From Thecamonas trahens ATCC 50062 (lineage: Eukaryota > Apusozoa > Apusomonadida > Apusomonadidae): 64,000 nucleotides of DNA. Positions 46,340-58,600 of this stretch are shown here, one piece after another; position 1 is the stretch's first letter; the number at the start of each line of letters is the position of its first letter. A program made the position numbers and the translations under genes. The notes under the pieces were generated by a model. The model did not search any database. It was not told the origin of the DNA and was given only the letters and a program-made list of their open reading frames with translations. The stretch covers positions 88,718 to 152,717 of the forward strand of contig NW_013657632.1 in assembly GCF_000142905.1 (NCBI RefSeq), written 5' to 3'.

Positions 46340-47218
46340 TGAATAGCCACTAGCTCGTGCCTGTCCCAAGCAAACAACACTTGCCCACAGTGGGGCTGGG
46401 CTGTCAGAGGAGTGTGTATTCACGCTCTCTGCCGAGCTCCTTGTCCGTATTCATACCACAAGCAGCTCTGCGGGAGGAACTGCGGCATCGGCGACGACGT
46501 CGGCGCTGCAGATGTCGAACAAGTCGAGCTTGTTGCTGCTCTGGAGAGCTGATCCGAGCTGGTTCCGAGGACGACGACGTGAGTGCGCAGGGCAGCTGGC
46601 TCGAACGATTGCGGTGGCGTCTCTCCAGTCGAGCCATTATAGGACCGGTAAAGGAGCCAATAATGATTCCAAGGATGAGTTTGCCACCTTTACAACTCTG
46701 TGTCCGCACGTGCCAATGTGTTGGTGGTGGAGCAAGTACGCGTGGGTGGTGGACGATCGCTAGTTGATTGTTTCTTTTGGGATAGGGTGTTTTTCTGGAC
46801 ACCTTTTTTGGTGACGAGGTGTCAAGCCGCGGATGGACAGACACGGCATTGGCTCGGCGTCGACAGACTGTGGGGGAATCTTGACGACAGACCCTGTAAG
46901 CATGATGATGAAGCACAGTTGGCAAGTACCATGCTCCCCCCCCCCCCCCCCCCTTGTGAAAGAAGAGCTGTATAGCCTGGGTGGTGGTGGGCTGTTTCAA
47001 GTGTACTCTCAAGCAGAATCCGAGAACAATTGCGGGTCAGGATCGGCACGTGCGGAGGGCATAGCTGAGACTGTGATAGCAGATGGCAGTGGCAAAGAGG
47101 AGGAGTGGAGTCATTGGGTGGCAATGGGACACAGCACTCTCACCGCAACAGCCGACACAGCGAAGGTCTGCTTTTTTGGGACAGGTTTGCAACTTGCGCT
47201 TGTGCTCAGAGACTAGCC
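46340..47218. other. intergenic region without recognised gene, C18 run
   Basis: 879 bp. Short open frames on both strands are repeat- or Arg-rich and have no homology I recognise. A C18 run lies at 46936-46953, 266 bp before the next ATG, on the sense strand of that gene. Confidence 0.6.
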
Positions 47219-50200
47219 ATGTCTCACGCCTGCATAATGGCCGTCTTTGTGACAGCTTGTCTTGTCCATCTGGTGGCAGCCCACCTCGAGTGGGGACCAG
47301 CCGTGGAACTCACCGATGTGTTCGGTAGCAACTCGCCAGCCGGCATGGGTCTCCGTGACCATGAGTCGGGGCACTCGTATGTCGTTGTGGGCCAGAGCGG
47401 GAAGATTGCGTCGTCGCTGAAGGCCGTCTCAGGCATGCACAATGCTGAGTTGGCCAAGGCTGAGTTTGTGCCCTTGGCTAGCAGTGTCGAGTCCATCGTC
47501 CGCGTTGCTGCCGGGTCGGCCAACGTCGCTGCGGTTGCAAATATTTTGCCACTCCATGTGGCCGGCTCGCTCGACCACATTTGCGGGCCCGGGTGCACGG
47601 GCAGGCTTCAACTGTTTCCCTTTTCCAAGGACGCCATGGTGCCGTCGCTTCGCCTTCCGGTGGCATCTGCGCCGGCTCAGATCACGCTCTCCGCCGAGCT
47701 CCTCGTCCAGATTCATTCCGGCAACGTGTCGCACTGGGACGATGACCGGCTGGTGGAGCTCAATGGTGGCGCCGGATCGGCGTATGCCACTGCTATCGCC
47801 TCGCTCTCTGACGGCACCATTGCAGTCCACTGCACCAGCGCGGCATCGACGGCAATGGAGATCCTCCGCCAGCTTGCTGTTGAGCTTGGCATCGACTGGA
47901 ACGACGGCGGCGGATGTACTCGGGTCCACGCCACCTGCCTCCAGGCTGCACAGGCGGTGTTTGTGACGACGGGACGCGGAGCGATCGCGCTCGTCTCGCA
48001 ATCTGAGACGCGGATGCTTCCGCTTTCGAGTGGTGTGGCGCTCATGCCGCACCTCCATGACAACCTCGGATCGGCGGTGGTGTTCACCGAGGAGGCAGCG
48101 ACTATGGCGGATCTCGAGAGAATTTCTGTGGTGGCCCCGGAGTCGATGGTATGGGACGGGACGCGGTGGCCGCTGATTGTAGTGGAGTGGATGGTCATGC
48201 TCAAGTCATCGGCGGGCGCGGGAGTGAGCGGAAGTCTTGCAGCGACGGACTGCGCGGCATGGGAGGGCCTTGTGGAGGATCTCTTCTACGTCACCGACAA
48301 CCACGGGGTACAGGAACTGCTTCAGGCGACACAGGGACTCGAGTTCGCGTCGTTGACGCAACTGGGCCTGCTGCGGGAGGCGTCAGTGAGCGCCGAGTGC
48401 GGCGGCAAGCGGGCGCTGCAGTCGAACGGCATTGTGTTTGGAGCCGGAGCATCGTTCCCCAAGGCGCTGTATGCGGTGTGGATGCTTGCTTTTGGTCTCC
48501 AGCATCCTTCGGCGCCCCGGCTCGAGTACTCCGCGGTGGGATCTGGGTCGGGTAAGCGGGCGATTGTGGCAGAGCAGATTGTGTTTGCCGGTTCTGACTC
48601 TGCATTGTCCGATGAGCAGCTACAGGCGCGGGGCGACCTTGTGATGCTCCCATCCGGAGTGGGTGCTGTGGTGACGCCTGTGCACATCGAGCTGCTACCC
48701 GGGGCTCCGACTGTTCCGCTTGTGCTGTCGCGTGCGGCAGTGGCGGACATATTTATGGGGCGGATCTCGCGGTGGGACGATAGTGTCATTGCAGGACTCA
48801 ATCCTGCGCTGGCGGACTACCTGCCGAGCGCGGCAATCACTGTTGTGGTGCGGTCGGACAAGTCTGGGACGACGTCGATTTTCACGGCGGCACTAAGCTC
48901 GTTCTCACCAACGTGGGCGAGTGACGGCCCGGGCGAGACATCGTACACAGATGCATGGGCGCCGGGGAGCATGGCGCAGGAGGGCAACACCGGGGTGGCG
49001 CTGGCGGTGCTCAACACGGCCAACTCCATCGGGTACGTAGTGCTCGACGTTGCGATCCAGTACGAGATGGACATGCCTCTGCTGGTGAACAAGGCCGGCA
49101 ACTTGGTGGCGCCGACGCTCGAGTCGCTGTCCGCGGCTGCGGGCGAGGCAGCATCGGCGAGTGCCAGCAAGCCGGCGCTGCCGTTTGTCAAATCCGTGGT
49201 GGACTCGAAGATTAGCAACGCGTGGCCGATTGCGGGCTTCACATACCTTTTGGTGCCGACGCGGAGCTCGCAGTCGTGCGAGCAGCTCAAGGCTGTGCTG
49301 GAGTACTACAAGTGGACACTGAGCTCTGTGACTGCGGCTATGCTTGCCGAGTCGATTGGGTTTGCGCCGATTTCAGATGCAGGGCTTCGAAGCGCGATCG
49401 AGAAGGTTGTGGACGGCGTGACGTGCGGCGGGATGCGGCTGTTGTCGCCGTGTGGTGTGGGCAAGTACCTTGACGCGAGCAGTGGTGAGTGCATGTTGTG
49501 TGCGAACGGGACATACTCGTCTGCGATGACCGACTTTATGTGTGTGGGATGCGACGCCGGATGGGTTGCGTCGGCGGGCTCTGGATCGTGCGACATCTGT
49601 CCGGTGGACACGTACACGTCTGCGGACGGCGGGCAGTGTCTCGAGTGCCCGGCATTCTCACGTGCTCTCCAGGCCGGATCACACTCGATCGCGTCTTGCG
49701 CATGTGTGAGCGGGCGGTGGCGATCGCCGGTCGCAGATGCGATGATCGACGAGCTTGGCGAGATTGGAGTAGGGAGGAGCTCGATCGAGCTGTGCCTGGC
49801 GTGCCCGGCCAACTCGGAGTGTTCTGGCGGCGATGCGCCGCCATCGACGCGGCCCGGCTACTGGGCGAGCGACGATGACGCATACACGGTGCTGCGATGC
49901 GAGCCGGCGGAGGTGTGCACGGGTGGCTCGCAGTGTCGGGCGGGTCACACGGGAACGATGTGTGCGACATGCCTAGAGGGATACTACACGGTGGACGGTC
50001 TGTGTGTCAAGTGTCCACGGCATGTAACTCGGCGGCTTGTTGTGATGGTGATGCTGATGGTAATGATCATGCTGATGCCTGTGCTCACACCGCAGCACCG
50101 GCTGATGACGATGCAGGTTGCGCCGATCACGGCCAACTTTGCACAGGTTCTTGCGGCACTGACGACGCTTCAGCTGCGGTGGCACCCCGGGCTGGCGTTT

Positions 50201-52604
50201 ATGATGCGGATGCTTTCACCTGTGCACTGGATCAACATTGCGGCACCGCCCGAGTGTGCGCTGGAGCAGTCGTTCTATCTGTCATGGGGCATTCGTGTGC
50301 TGCTCCCGCTCGCGATGTTTGGGCTTGTGCTGCTCGCGCTTTTTGTTGTGCTGGCTGTGCGGTTTGTGGCGCACGTGATGTATGTGTGCTCTGCAAGTGT
50401 AGTTGCCGGCGGACGGCTGGAGCGTGTACTGCACTGGACATCGTACCGATCACTGCGGCGGAGCTTTTCTGTGATCAGCACTGCGTCGGCGTGCTCGTTC
50501 TTTGTGTTTTCTCGCAGACGCCACTCGAGTACTTTAACTGCTTCAAGGGAGCGGGCGGGCTGTGGTACCTGCAAGCGGACCCATCGGAAGTGTGCTATGA
50601 GGGTCAGTGGATGCGGTACCTACCGCTTGCAGTGTTTGTTGTCCTGACGCACCTTGTGATGTTCCCTGTGATCATGGGCGTTGCGCTGTTCCTCGCGCGG
50701 AAGGAGCGGCGGCGGGATTCTATCGGGTTCCAGTCGTTCTTTGGATTCCTGTATCTGCGGTACACGCCGCGGTACTGGTGGTGGGAGTTTGTGGTGCTGA
50801 TGCGCAAGCTGTCGACGTTTTGTCTGGCGATGTTCCTGTTTACCTCGCCTGTGCTTGCCGCGGCCCTGATCAGCATCGTGCAGGTTGTGTATCTTGTGGC
50901 GCACGTGTCGTACGTGCCGTACATCATGCCTGGGACGAACATGATCGAGGTGTGGCTGTGCGTGACCGTGGTTGTGTTTGCGGTCTTTGGGGTGTTCTTT
51001 GCGCCCGTGTTCGATAGCGAAGGCGCTGTGAAGCGGCGGACGCTGTCTGGGTGTCTCGGGCTTGTGCTTGTCGCGGCGTACCTGTTCCTGGGAATGATGT
51101 TTGTGGTGGAGTCGCTGCGGGCATGGAGCGTGGTGCGGAAGCGGGCGTACCATATTCTCACACGGCCGTGGCGATGGATGCGTGCCCCAACGGCGCATAC
51201 GCGGCTGGTGTACCACCGCCACCCGGACCCGCTGATCAACTCGCGCGTTGTGCATGCACGCGAGCTGGCACCGTCGCTGGCGACGTATCTAGAGATCCGT
51301 GACCCCGAAGCAGTGGCAGACTTTGTCACACCGGGAGATGATATGGATGCGGAGCTGACGGCCAACCTACTGCACGTGAACAACTCGCTGCTCAACCTCT
51401 TTGACGTCCATGGCTCACTGCCAAGGCCACCTGCTGGGTCAAGCGTGGTGATGACGGATGCCGAGTCGCAGAGGACGCGCATCACGACCCGAAGCCCATC
51501 GGTCAAGTCGTATCAGACCACATATCGCGGGGCATCAGATGGAGCCTCGGGTGTGGAGATGGACGATGTGATGTCCGATGCCCAGGCTACCGAGTTGCAA
51601 ATGTCTGGTCCGTCTTTCGTGGCAGTGTCGACGTCTGACGTGCCCAAGTCGAGCCTAACTCGCTCGCTGCCTGCACCCGAGCGGCCGCACAACATGCCAT
51701 CACTTCTGCGACTCATTGATGCTGTAAGTACGTCTGATGCCCGCGGAACGTCAGGAGGCTCATCCACAGACACGGACCTTGTTTCGCGCCAGATTCAGCG
51801 TGTCCACTCGGCTGGCATGACTGCGAGTTATGGCATGGGAGTCGTGACCGATGAGTCGCGCCCGCAGACACCGTTGGCACGTGGATCACCGACCCGGATT
51901 GGTTCAACTGGCGGCGTTCGGGTGTGGTGCAGCGCGGGCGATCGAACATCATGTCGTCTGACAGCCATGCGCAAATTGCGGTGGCGAGGGTCATCTCGAT
52001 CGAATACTCGGAGCAGCTGTCATCGTCGACGTCTTCCAGCGGCGAAGTCTCGCCGGGATCTGACATCGCTTTGGTCGAGCGACCAAACAAGCCTATCTCG
52101 GCGCAAGCCAGGCGTCGGATCTCGTCGGGCGACTTTTCGATGGTCATGACCAATGCCGAGCTGCTGCGGATGAAGGCGCCCAAGTCGCCTCCGATGACTC
52201 CGGGCACTGAGGCTAGGTCCGACATTGGGGCGACCGAGGTGAGATCAGCATCGGGGCGTACTCGTTCGCTCGGCAAGCCGCCATCGGGACTGGCAAGTCG
52301 GCGGAATACTAGCATTTCAAACATTCTGAAGGCACAGCAGCGGCTTGTCCCCAAGGCCTCGTCTGGAAACTCGACATCATCGGCCACCGACTCGGGCTCG
52401 GACTTGGCCGGCAACGGTGCCGATTCTGTCTCGGTCCCTCGATCGGCGACAGAGTCACAAACACCCGATGCCACACACTCGGAGCTGCCGCCACAGTCCC
52501 GGGTGCAGGAGCCCTCGCAGACACGGACGTCATCATCATCATCATCGTCGTCGTCTTCACTTCTTCTCTCGTCATCGACCTCGACCTCGACCTCGTCATT
52601 GTAG
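47219..52604 (+). CDS. receptor-like membrane protein with two PstS-type binding domains and Cys-rich repeats
   Basis: Starts at ATG 47219 with a signal peptide (MSHACIMAVFVTACLVHLVAA). Residues 22-390 are a divergent PstS-like domain (LTLSAELLVQIHSGNVSHWDD-type block). Residues 402-704 are a clear PstS-like phosphate-binding domain: VFGAGASFPKALYAVW, GSGSGKRAI, LSRAAVADIFMGRISRWDD, VVVRSDKSGTTSIFT and NSIGYV. A Cys-rich EGF/TNFR-like region follows (741-931), then several membrane helices (50030-51120) and a disordered Ser-rich cytosolic tail. The frame shifts by one base near 50495-50515, restored if the T4 run had one more T. A second frame change is explained by a likely intron 51724-51932 (GTAAGT ... 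gtgcag). Total about 1720-1790 residues. Confidence 0.75.
50490..50520 (+). other. one-base frame break at TTTT in the receptor gene
   Basis: Reading frame moves from that ending ...SFFVFS to that continuing QTPLEYFNCFKGAGG. In the first frame a stop follows within about 150 bases. One extra T in gtgttttctc would join the two in one frame and complete a hydrophobic helix. A GT-AG alternative (GTACTG at about 50427 to ctcgcag) keeps frame too but deletes that helix. Confidence 0.6.
51724..51932 (+). other. probable intron in the receptor gene
   Basis: Canonical donor GTAAGT directly after codon GCT and acceptor gtgtggtgcag; removing 209 bases joins the frame ending LLRLIDA to RGRSNIMSSDSHAQ with phase 0 on both sides. 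Without splicing the first frame ends at 52149. Confidence 0.5.
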
Positions 52605-52618
52605 AACAAGATCAAACG

Positions 52619-52635
52619 CCCCCCCCCCCCCCCCC
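52619..52635 (+). repeat. poly-C tract (17 C)
   Basis: Seventeen C right after the stop of the receptor gene and 282 bp before the phosphodiesterase ATG. Confidence 0.95.
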
Positions 52636-52916
52636 TCCTTGCCATCTCTTGGCCCGTGTACAACTGGCTCGTGTTAGTGAACCTTATCTGCAGACTGCGT
52701 CGTGGTGCGTGGCTCCCATCATGAAAGCGGATGGCTCGGTTGCGCTGCTGCCAACCGCCAGCGATGTTTGGCAGTCACCGGGAAGCAGCAGGTAGCAACT
52801 CGCCCCACGCCACCTCGCTCACTCTATTCAGCCCACGCCAAGCACACAAACAGGAGCAACAGCGCGTGCAAGGCATAGTAGAGAGAACGAGAGAGAGAGA
52901 GAAAGAGAGGGAGGAC

Positions 52917-55393
52917 ATGGCTGACCTCAGCGCGTACTCGCTCGGGGCGTCGGGGAGTGAGGGCGGAGCAGGGCAAGACGGTGGCAGAGCAGGTGGAGGT
53001 AGAGGTGGGGACAGTGATGGGGAAAGCCAACAGAGCAGCAGCCCAGTGTCTCCAACCAACAGCGGAGTGCTTATGCTGCCACATATGCAGTCTGGTCGGA
53101 GTGGACGTGTCCGACGTAAGGTCTCGCTCTCCATTCCGGATGTCATCAACATTCTGCTTGCCGACGACGACGGCGACAACGCGGCCGAGGTGGAGGGCCA
53201 CATGGCCCGGTGTGGCCACAAGGGCAAGCGGGTGACGGATACCGACGCGACATGGGCGGCTCTCACCGAAGAGAAGAACCGTGGCTATGTTCGACATGAC
53301 GTCTTGCTCCTCTCGGCTACCCTCCCGGGCTCGCTTGCCCTCACTGAGCTCCTGGGCATGGTCCGGGCCGAGGCGACGCTTAAGAACATGCCGGTCATTG
53401 TCATGTCGGCCACAGAGGATGCCGACGTGGCGTATCGCTGCCTGCGGGCTGGTGCTGACGACTACTTCCTCAAGCCCATCCGCGAGTCGATGGTGCGGGG
53501 CATCTGGCAAAAGGTGTGGAAGAAGCGCCAGGAGCACACGTTCCTGCAAAAGCTGGAGGAGGAGCAGACGAGGAGGCTTGCCATCGAGCAGCAGATGAAC
53601 TCGCTCAAGGAGCGGGTCGACGAGGCCATCGACACGCCTATCTCTATCATCTCGCGCACCATTTCGGGCCTCATCCAGCAGGACAACCTGACCGACGATG
53701 TCCGCGCCGCGCTCCGCGACATCCTCTCCAACCTGCGGTCATCCAACCTCTACGAGCCAGCGTTTGAGAAGCTGCTGGACCAGGGCCAGGTCGACGCCGA
53801 GACCAAAAGTGGTTTGCCACCACGTTGCTGCAGCGGAAAGACTCGGACCCATCGCTCTGCACGGCCTCGGTCCGCGACATCACCGCACCCAAGGCAGCGG
53901 TCTCAAACGAGGATCTCGACTCGGGCTCGGACTTTTCGGGCTCGGTCGAGTTTGTTACCACCGACGACGAGGACAGCAGCAAGGACAAAGCCTCATACTC
54001 GTACTCGGGCGACTCTGGCTCCGGGTCGTCCGCCTCGGGATCGGGCGGCGGCGGCTCGGGCGGCTCGGGTGGCACAAGCGGCGGCTCGGGCTCAGACTCG
54101 GATTCGACGGGCGTTGTCGGCGACTCGGCCGATGGCAAGTTGCCGGCGACCAAGAAAGTGAGTGAGTCGAGTATGGCATCGGTGGAGGTCTCGTCGCGGC
54201 CACGGCGACAGCGCTCGGGTGCGTCGTCCAAGCTCAACCCCAAGTTTGCCAAGAGCGGCAAGTTCAAGGGCGAGACGACACAGACAGGTCTTCCGTCATT
54301 CCTTTACCAGCCGCATGTTGTCCAGTCGCTGCGGGACTTTACCTTTGACGTGTGGGCTTACAAGGAGGACGAGCTCTGCGATCTGCTCATCCAAATGTTC
54401 TACGACCTCGGCCTCACCGAGCGGTTTGCCATCGACTCGGACCAGCTGGCGGCGTTCATCCACTACGTGGAAGCCAACTACCATCACAACCCATACCACA
54501 ACTTTCGGCATGCGTTTGACGTGACCCAGATGGTGTACTGGTTCCTGGCGTCAGGCGGTGCCGAGCTGTTGACGTACCTGGACGTGCTCGCGCTGATGGT
54601 GGCGTCGATTTGCCACGATGTCGACCACCCGGGCGTCAACAACAACTTTCACACAAACGTGTCGTCGCCAATGGCGCTCCGCTACAACGATGCGTCTGTG
54701 CTGGAGAACCATCACGCGTACTTTACGTTTGTCACCCTCTCTCAGCCCGAGTACAACATCGTGAGCGCGCTCTCGCCCGACGAGTACCGCGACTTTCGGA
54801 GAACAGTCATTGACGCCGTCCTGGCCACAGACCTCAAGCTCCATGTCGACATCTTCTCGCGCTTCTCAGCGCTCATCGCCGACTACTCGGTAGAGAAGAA
54901 GGACCATCGGAGGACGCTCTGCCAGATTCTGCTCAAGTCGGCCGACATCTCTAACCCGGTTCGGCCGTTCCCCATCGCCAAGTACTGGTCCGACATGATT
55001 GTGGAGGAGTTTTACGACCAGGGCGACCTCGAGAAGCGCATTGGCATTCCTGTTTCTGCCTTTATGGACCGCGAAGTCGGTGGCCAGGTTCAAATGACGC
55101 TCAACTTTACCGACTTTCTTGTCAAGCCGCTCTACTCGGCGCTCTCCTCGCTCCTGCCGAAGGTCTCGCTCTGTCTCGACTCACTAGCCTACAACCGCGC
55201 ACGGTGGGTCGAGATCGGCGACCACGAGTCGGCTGCAGCCGCAGCCGCCGCAGCCGCAGCCGCCGCGGTCGAATCTGACACTACCACGCTCGACCGTCAG
55301 GCCACGTCGGTGCTCAGCTCGTTATCGAGCGCATCCGGGCTCGACGCAACGAGCTCGACCTCGATGCCCGACCTCTCGCCGGCATCGTCATGA
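52917..55393 (+). CDS. RegA-like receiver-domain 3',5'-cyclic-nucleotide phosphodiesterase
   Basis: Starts at ATG 52917 (MADLSAYSLGASGS), with about 70 disordered residues. A receiver domain follows (53126-53500): INILLADDD acidic pocket, VIVMSAT and DDYFLKP lysine. At the phospho-acceptor position it reads VLLLSATLPG, so the Asp is Ser. Next come a coiled linker, a Gly/Ser-rich segment and a class I phosphodiesterase domain (54290-55210) with HNFRHAFD, ICHDVDHPGVNNNFH, SADISNPVRPF and the Gln pocket VQMTLNFTDFLVKPLY. Dictyostelium RegA and PDE8 share this receiver-PDE order. The frame breaks by one base at AAAA (53805-53808); one more A gives ETKKWFATTLLQRKDSD. As assembled the first part ends at 54161. 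Confidence 0.85.
53800..53830 (+). other. one-base frame break at AAAA in the phosphodiesterase gene
   Basis: The frame with the receiver domain passes into Arg/Pro-rich nonsense after GAGACCAAAAGTGG, while a frame shifted by one continues WFATTLLQRKDSDPSL into the phosphodiesterase. One extra A in the run joins them. No intron with correct phase fits between. Confidence 0.8.
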
Positions 55394-55698
55394 CCACTCC
55401 CACCCCCACAAAGCAAGCGTGAGCAAGTAGATCGAGCAGCCAACGCCAACAGCTGATCAAAAGCACCATAGCTTCTGGAGGTGATGTGACTAGTGGCATG
55501 GCCAGCGGTCGCCGTGGCCGGTGGCTTGTCGGAAGGGGCAAACTCACTCGAGTTGACGGAGAGCGGAGGCAATCCATCCTCCACCCCCCCCACCCTCAGG
55601 CACTCCACTCGGCTTGACCAGAACATATAGGTCGGGCACGGACGGAGAGCAGAGAAAGAGAAAGATAGAGAAAGAGAGAGTAGCAAGGCAAGAGACGA

Positions 55699-58600
55699 AT
55701 GAACCGGGTCTCAACGTCAACGCAACGGGCGACGCCCATGGTACCGGCCATGACTGCGGCGGTGGCGGCGGCGGTGGCGGTGGCGGCGGCGGCTGGTGAC
55801 GATTCCACGGCAGCGACAGAGTGGCGGGCGGTGGCGAGAGAGGTTGGCGGGTATGCACAAGTCCAGACGTACAAGGAGAGTATCAAGTGGGCCAAGAAGG
55901 TGGCAAGCCTTCTTCGCAAGGCTGCGGCTGCCGGGGATGCTCCTGATGGCTGGCCGCAGATGCTCTGTGCGGCGCTTGCGTCGGCGCAGATGCTGGCCAC
56001 CTCGTCGACGACCCACGTCGCGGTGTGGCGCGGCATGCTGGCGGTGTTCCCGAGCGACATGGTGGTTGATGCAGTGGCTGCAGCGGCGCTGCCCATGCTG
56101 GCTGATCCGGCACCCAGTGCAGAGATTGCGCCGTCGCCCGGCGCGGCGTCGTGGGCCGTCTCCACCATGATGCGCTCGCTCGCTCCGCTACCGAAGTGGG
56201 AGGCTGAGTTTGGAGAGCTGATGACCAGGCTGAGCGGCAAGGGATCAGGAAGCCTGGGCGTTGTTGCTGCCCGTGGTCGCGCGGCGCTGGAGGCGGCCTT
56301 GGCCGCAGGAAGCGGAGGCGATGCAGTTGCCGCGGCCGATGCGACGAACGATGTCCTGGCCGCACTCGGGCTGGCCGACACTCTGCGGAGTGCCGGATGT
56401 GAGGAGGAAGAAGAGAAGGACATCACGCGGCTTGCACTCGATGTTCTAGCGGCAAGCGACAACTGCCCGGTCCACGCGCTCTTGGTTGCAGGCAAGCTCT
56501 GTCTCACCTCGGTGCTTGCCGAGATCGACGTCTGCGATGCACAGGCCACGGTGTTGGCCCTGCTGGGCACGTTCTGGCCGTCGGCGGAGAACGAGACGCC
56601 TGTGTCGATCCTCCCAGCCGTGGCGCCCGGCGCTGCGCTCTCGGAAAAACCGTTCAGCGTGTGGCCGATCCCGGCGCGCGTTGCGATGGTCCGGGTGCTC
56701 ACAACCGACGTTGCACCCGGCGTGCTTGGCGCCGAGCTTGATGACGGGGCGACAAAGACGAATCTGGCCTTTGGCTACCTGCTCCCCGAAGTTCTAGCTG
56801 CTCTAGACGCCGCATACCGCGAGTCGATGCAAGCGACGACGGTGGCAGCGCTGGGCGGTCTTCTTGCGGTGGTGAGCCTCGGGCGCGAGGCGCGCGAGAC
56901 GCTTGGCGGACTCAACGTGGCAGCGGTGCGCCAGGTGGTGGAGACTGTGTTTGGTTTATGGTCGTCGGTGGTGCCGGGCGTGTACGGACAGGCGCGCGAG
57001 ACGCTGACGACTGTGCTCGAAGTGGCGGCCATCAAGGCGACGGCCATGCCCGAGTGGGCATGCGAGCACGAGAGCCTTATGGACGAGCTCCTTGCTGTAA
57101 CGAGTGCGCTGCCGTGGATTGGACGTGGCAAGCCCGAGGCGCTGAGTGCGGTGGTGCCGCATGTCGGCATCGACGCAGTGCTTGCGGCCGAGCCCGAGGC
57201 GATGAAGCGGCTGTTTGCGCTGGCGTGCGAGGCCAATGCGCCGTGCGGACCATCGAACGCGTTTGTGGCGCTGGCCAAGGCGCGTGGAACGAGCGAGGGA
57301 TGCGAGGCGGCGTGGATGCTCCCGCTTGTGGAAGGGCTGGCCACGACGCCTGCGGCCCGGCGCGACAATGTCATCATGCGCATCGTCCGCCCGCTTGTTA
57401 ACAAGCAACCGCAGGTCCTCGCCCGCATGCTGGCGCTCGCCCAACAGCACGACCGGTACGCCGAAGATTGGGCGGCGGCCGAGGTTGTGCTCATGTTGGC
57501 GTCTGTCGGCCGCAAGCTCAACATGTTCTCGGTGGCCGAGCTCATCGAGCTGGGGCATTTTCCGCGCGAGCTTCTCTTTGACTTTCTCACCCATGCCGAC
57601 TCGAGCCAGATCGTGGAGGCACTCTCGCTGGTGTGTGCAACGAGCAAAGTGACGGCGGAGCCGAGCGCGTTTGAGTACGAGGCTGTGCTTGCGACGCTCC
57701 CGGCTGTGGTCAATACACCCGGCGCCAAGTTTGTGGCCGACTACTCGGCAGCGCTGGCTATTTTCGTCAAGCGGAGTCTAAGCTCTCTACTGAGCGCGAC
57801 GCGCGAGCTGGCGTCGCTGCTGGCGTTTGCTGGCTCAGCGGAGGCCCCGCCGGGCGTCGGTGTCGAGCAGGCGAGCGCGCTGGTAGCGCGGGCCCAGGCG
57901 GCGATTAGCTTTCTTTGCGGTCTCCTGAAGATGGTGCAGAGCTGCTTCTTCCCGGGCTCATCGCACCACCGCCGCGGACTGGCAATCAACATTGTCCACG
58001 CCCTTCTCGGGCAGTGGTTCACGCGGGACAAGGGTTCGCGGACTCGGGCATTTGACCTGTTTGTTGCATCGTCGGGCAAGCTTACCGACGCGGTGGCGAA
58101 TGGAGGCTCCGCAGCAGCGGTGGCGGTGGTCACAAACTCGGGACTGCTGACCGCGCTGGAGAGCCAGCCGCTGAGCCCGCAAGCAGTGGTCGACCTCGTG
58201 GGTGGACTTGACGACCAGTACGACCGTAACCGCGAGGACATGGCAAGCGTGCTGGAGGCGATCGAGCCCGAGCTGTTTGCGCAAAGGCGCGAGGTGTACG
58301 CACCGCTCTTTACAAAGCTGTATGCTGACGGGTGGCGACGGGTCCTCCTCGCTTCACACCGTGAGACGTCGGCTGGGGCACTCACCCTCGGCTTTGTGCT
58401 CCGCATTGGAGCGGCGGCGCTGGGGTGGAACGTCCACGCCAATGGCGAGTCGAGCCAGCCGGCCGCGGCGGTCTTTGGCTTTGTGGAGGCGAGCGTGCTC
58501 GTGCTAGAGGAGCATCTCACCCGTGTGGAGGCAAGCTCATGGGAGGCGACGCTTGGTGGCGCGGCACTGCAGGGCCCGCTCTGCGTGCTCTCTGAGATCA

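Noticed and set aside
46404-47012. Possible minus-strand gene of 202 codons with one hydrophobic patch
   Set aside because: Low-complexity Arg/Ser/Pro translation, spans the C18 run, no recognisable domain or start context.
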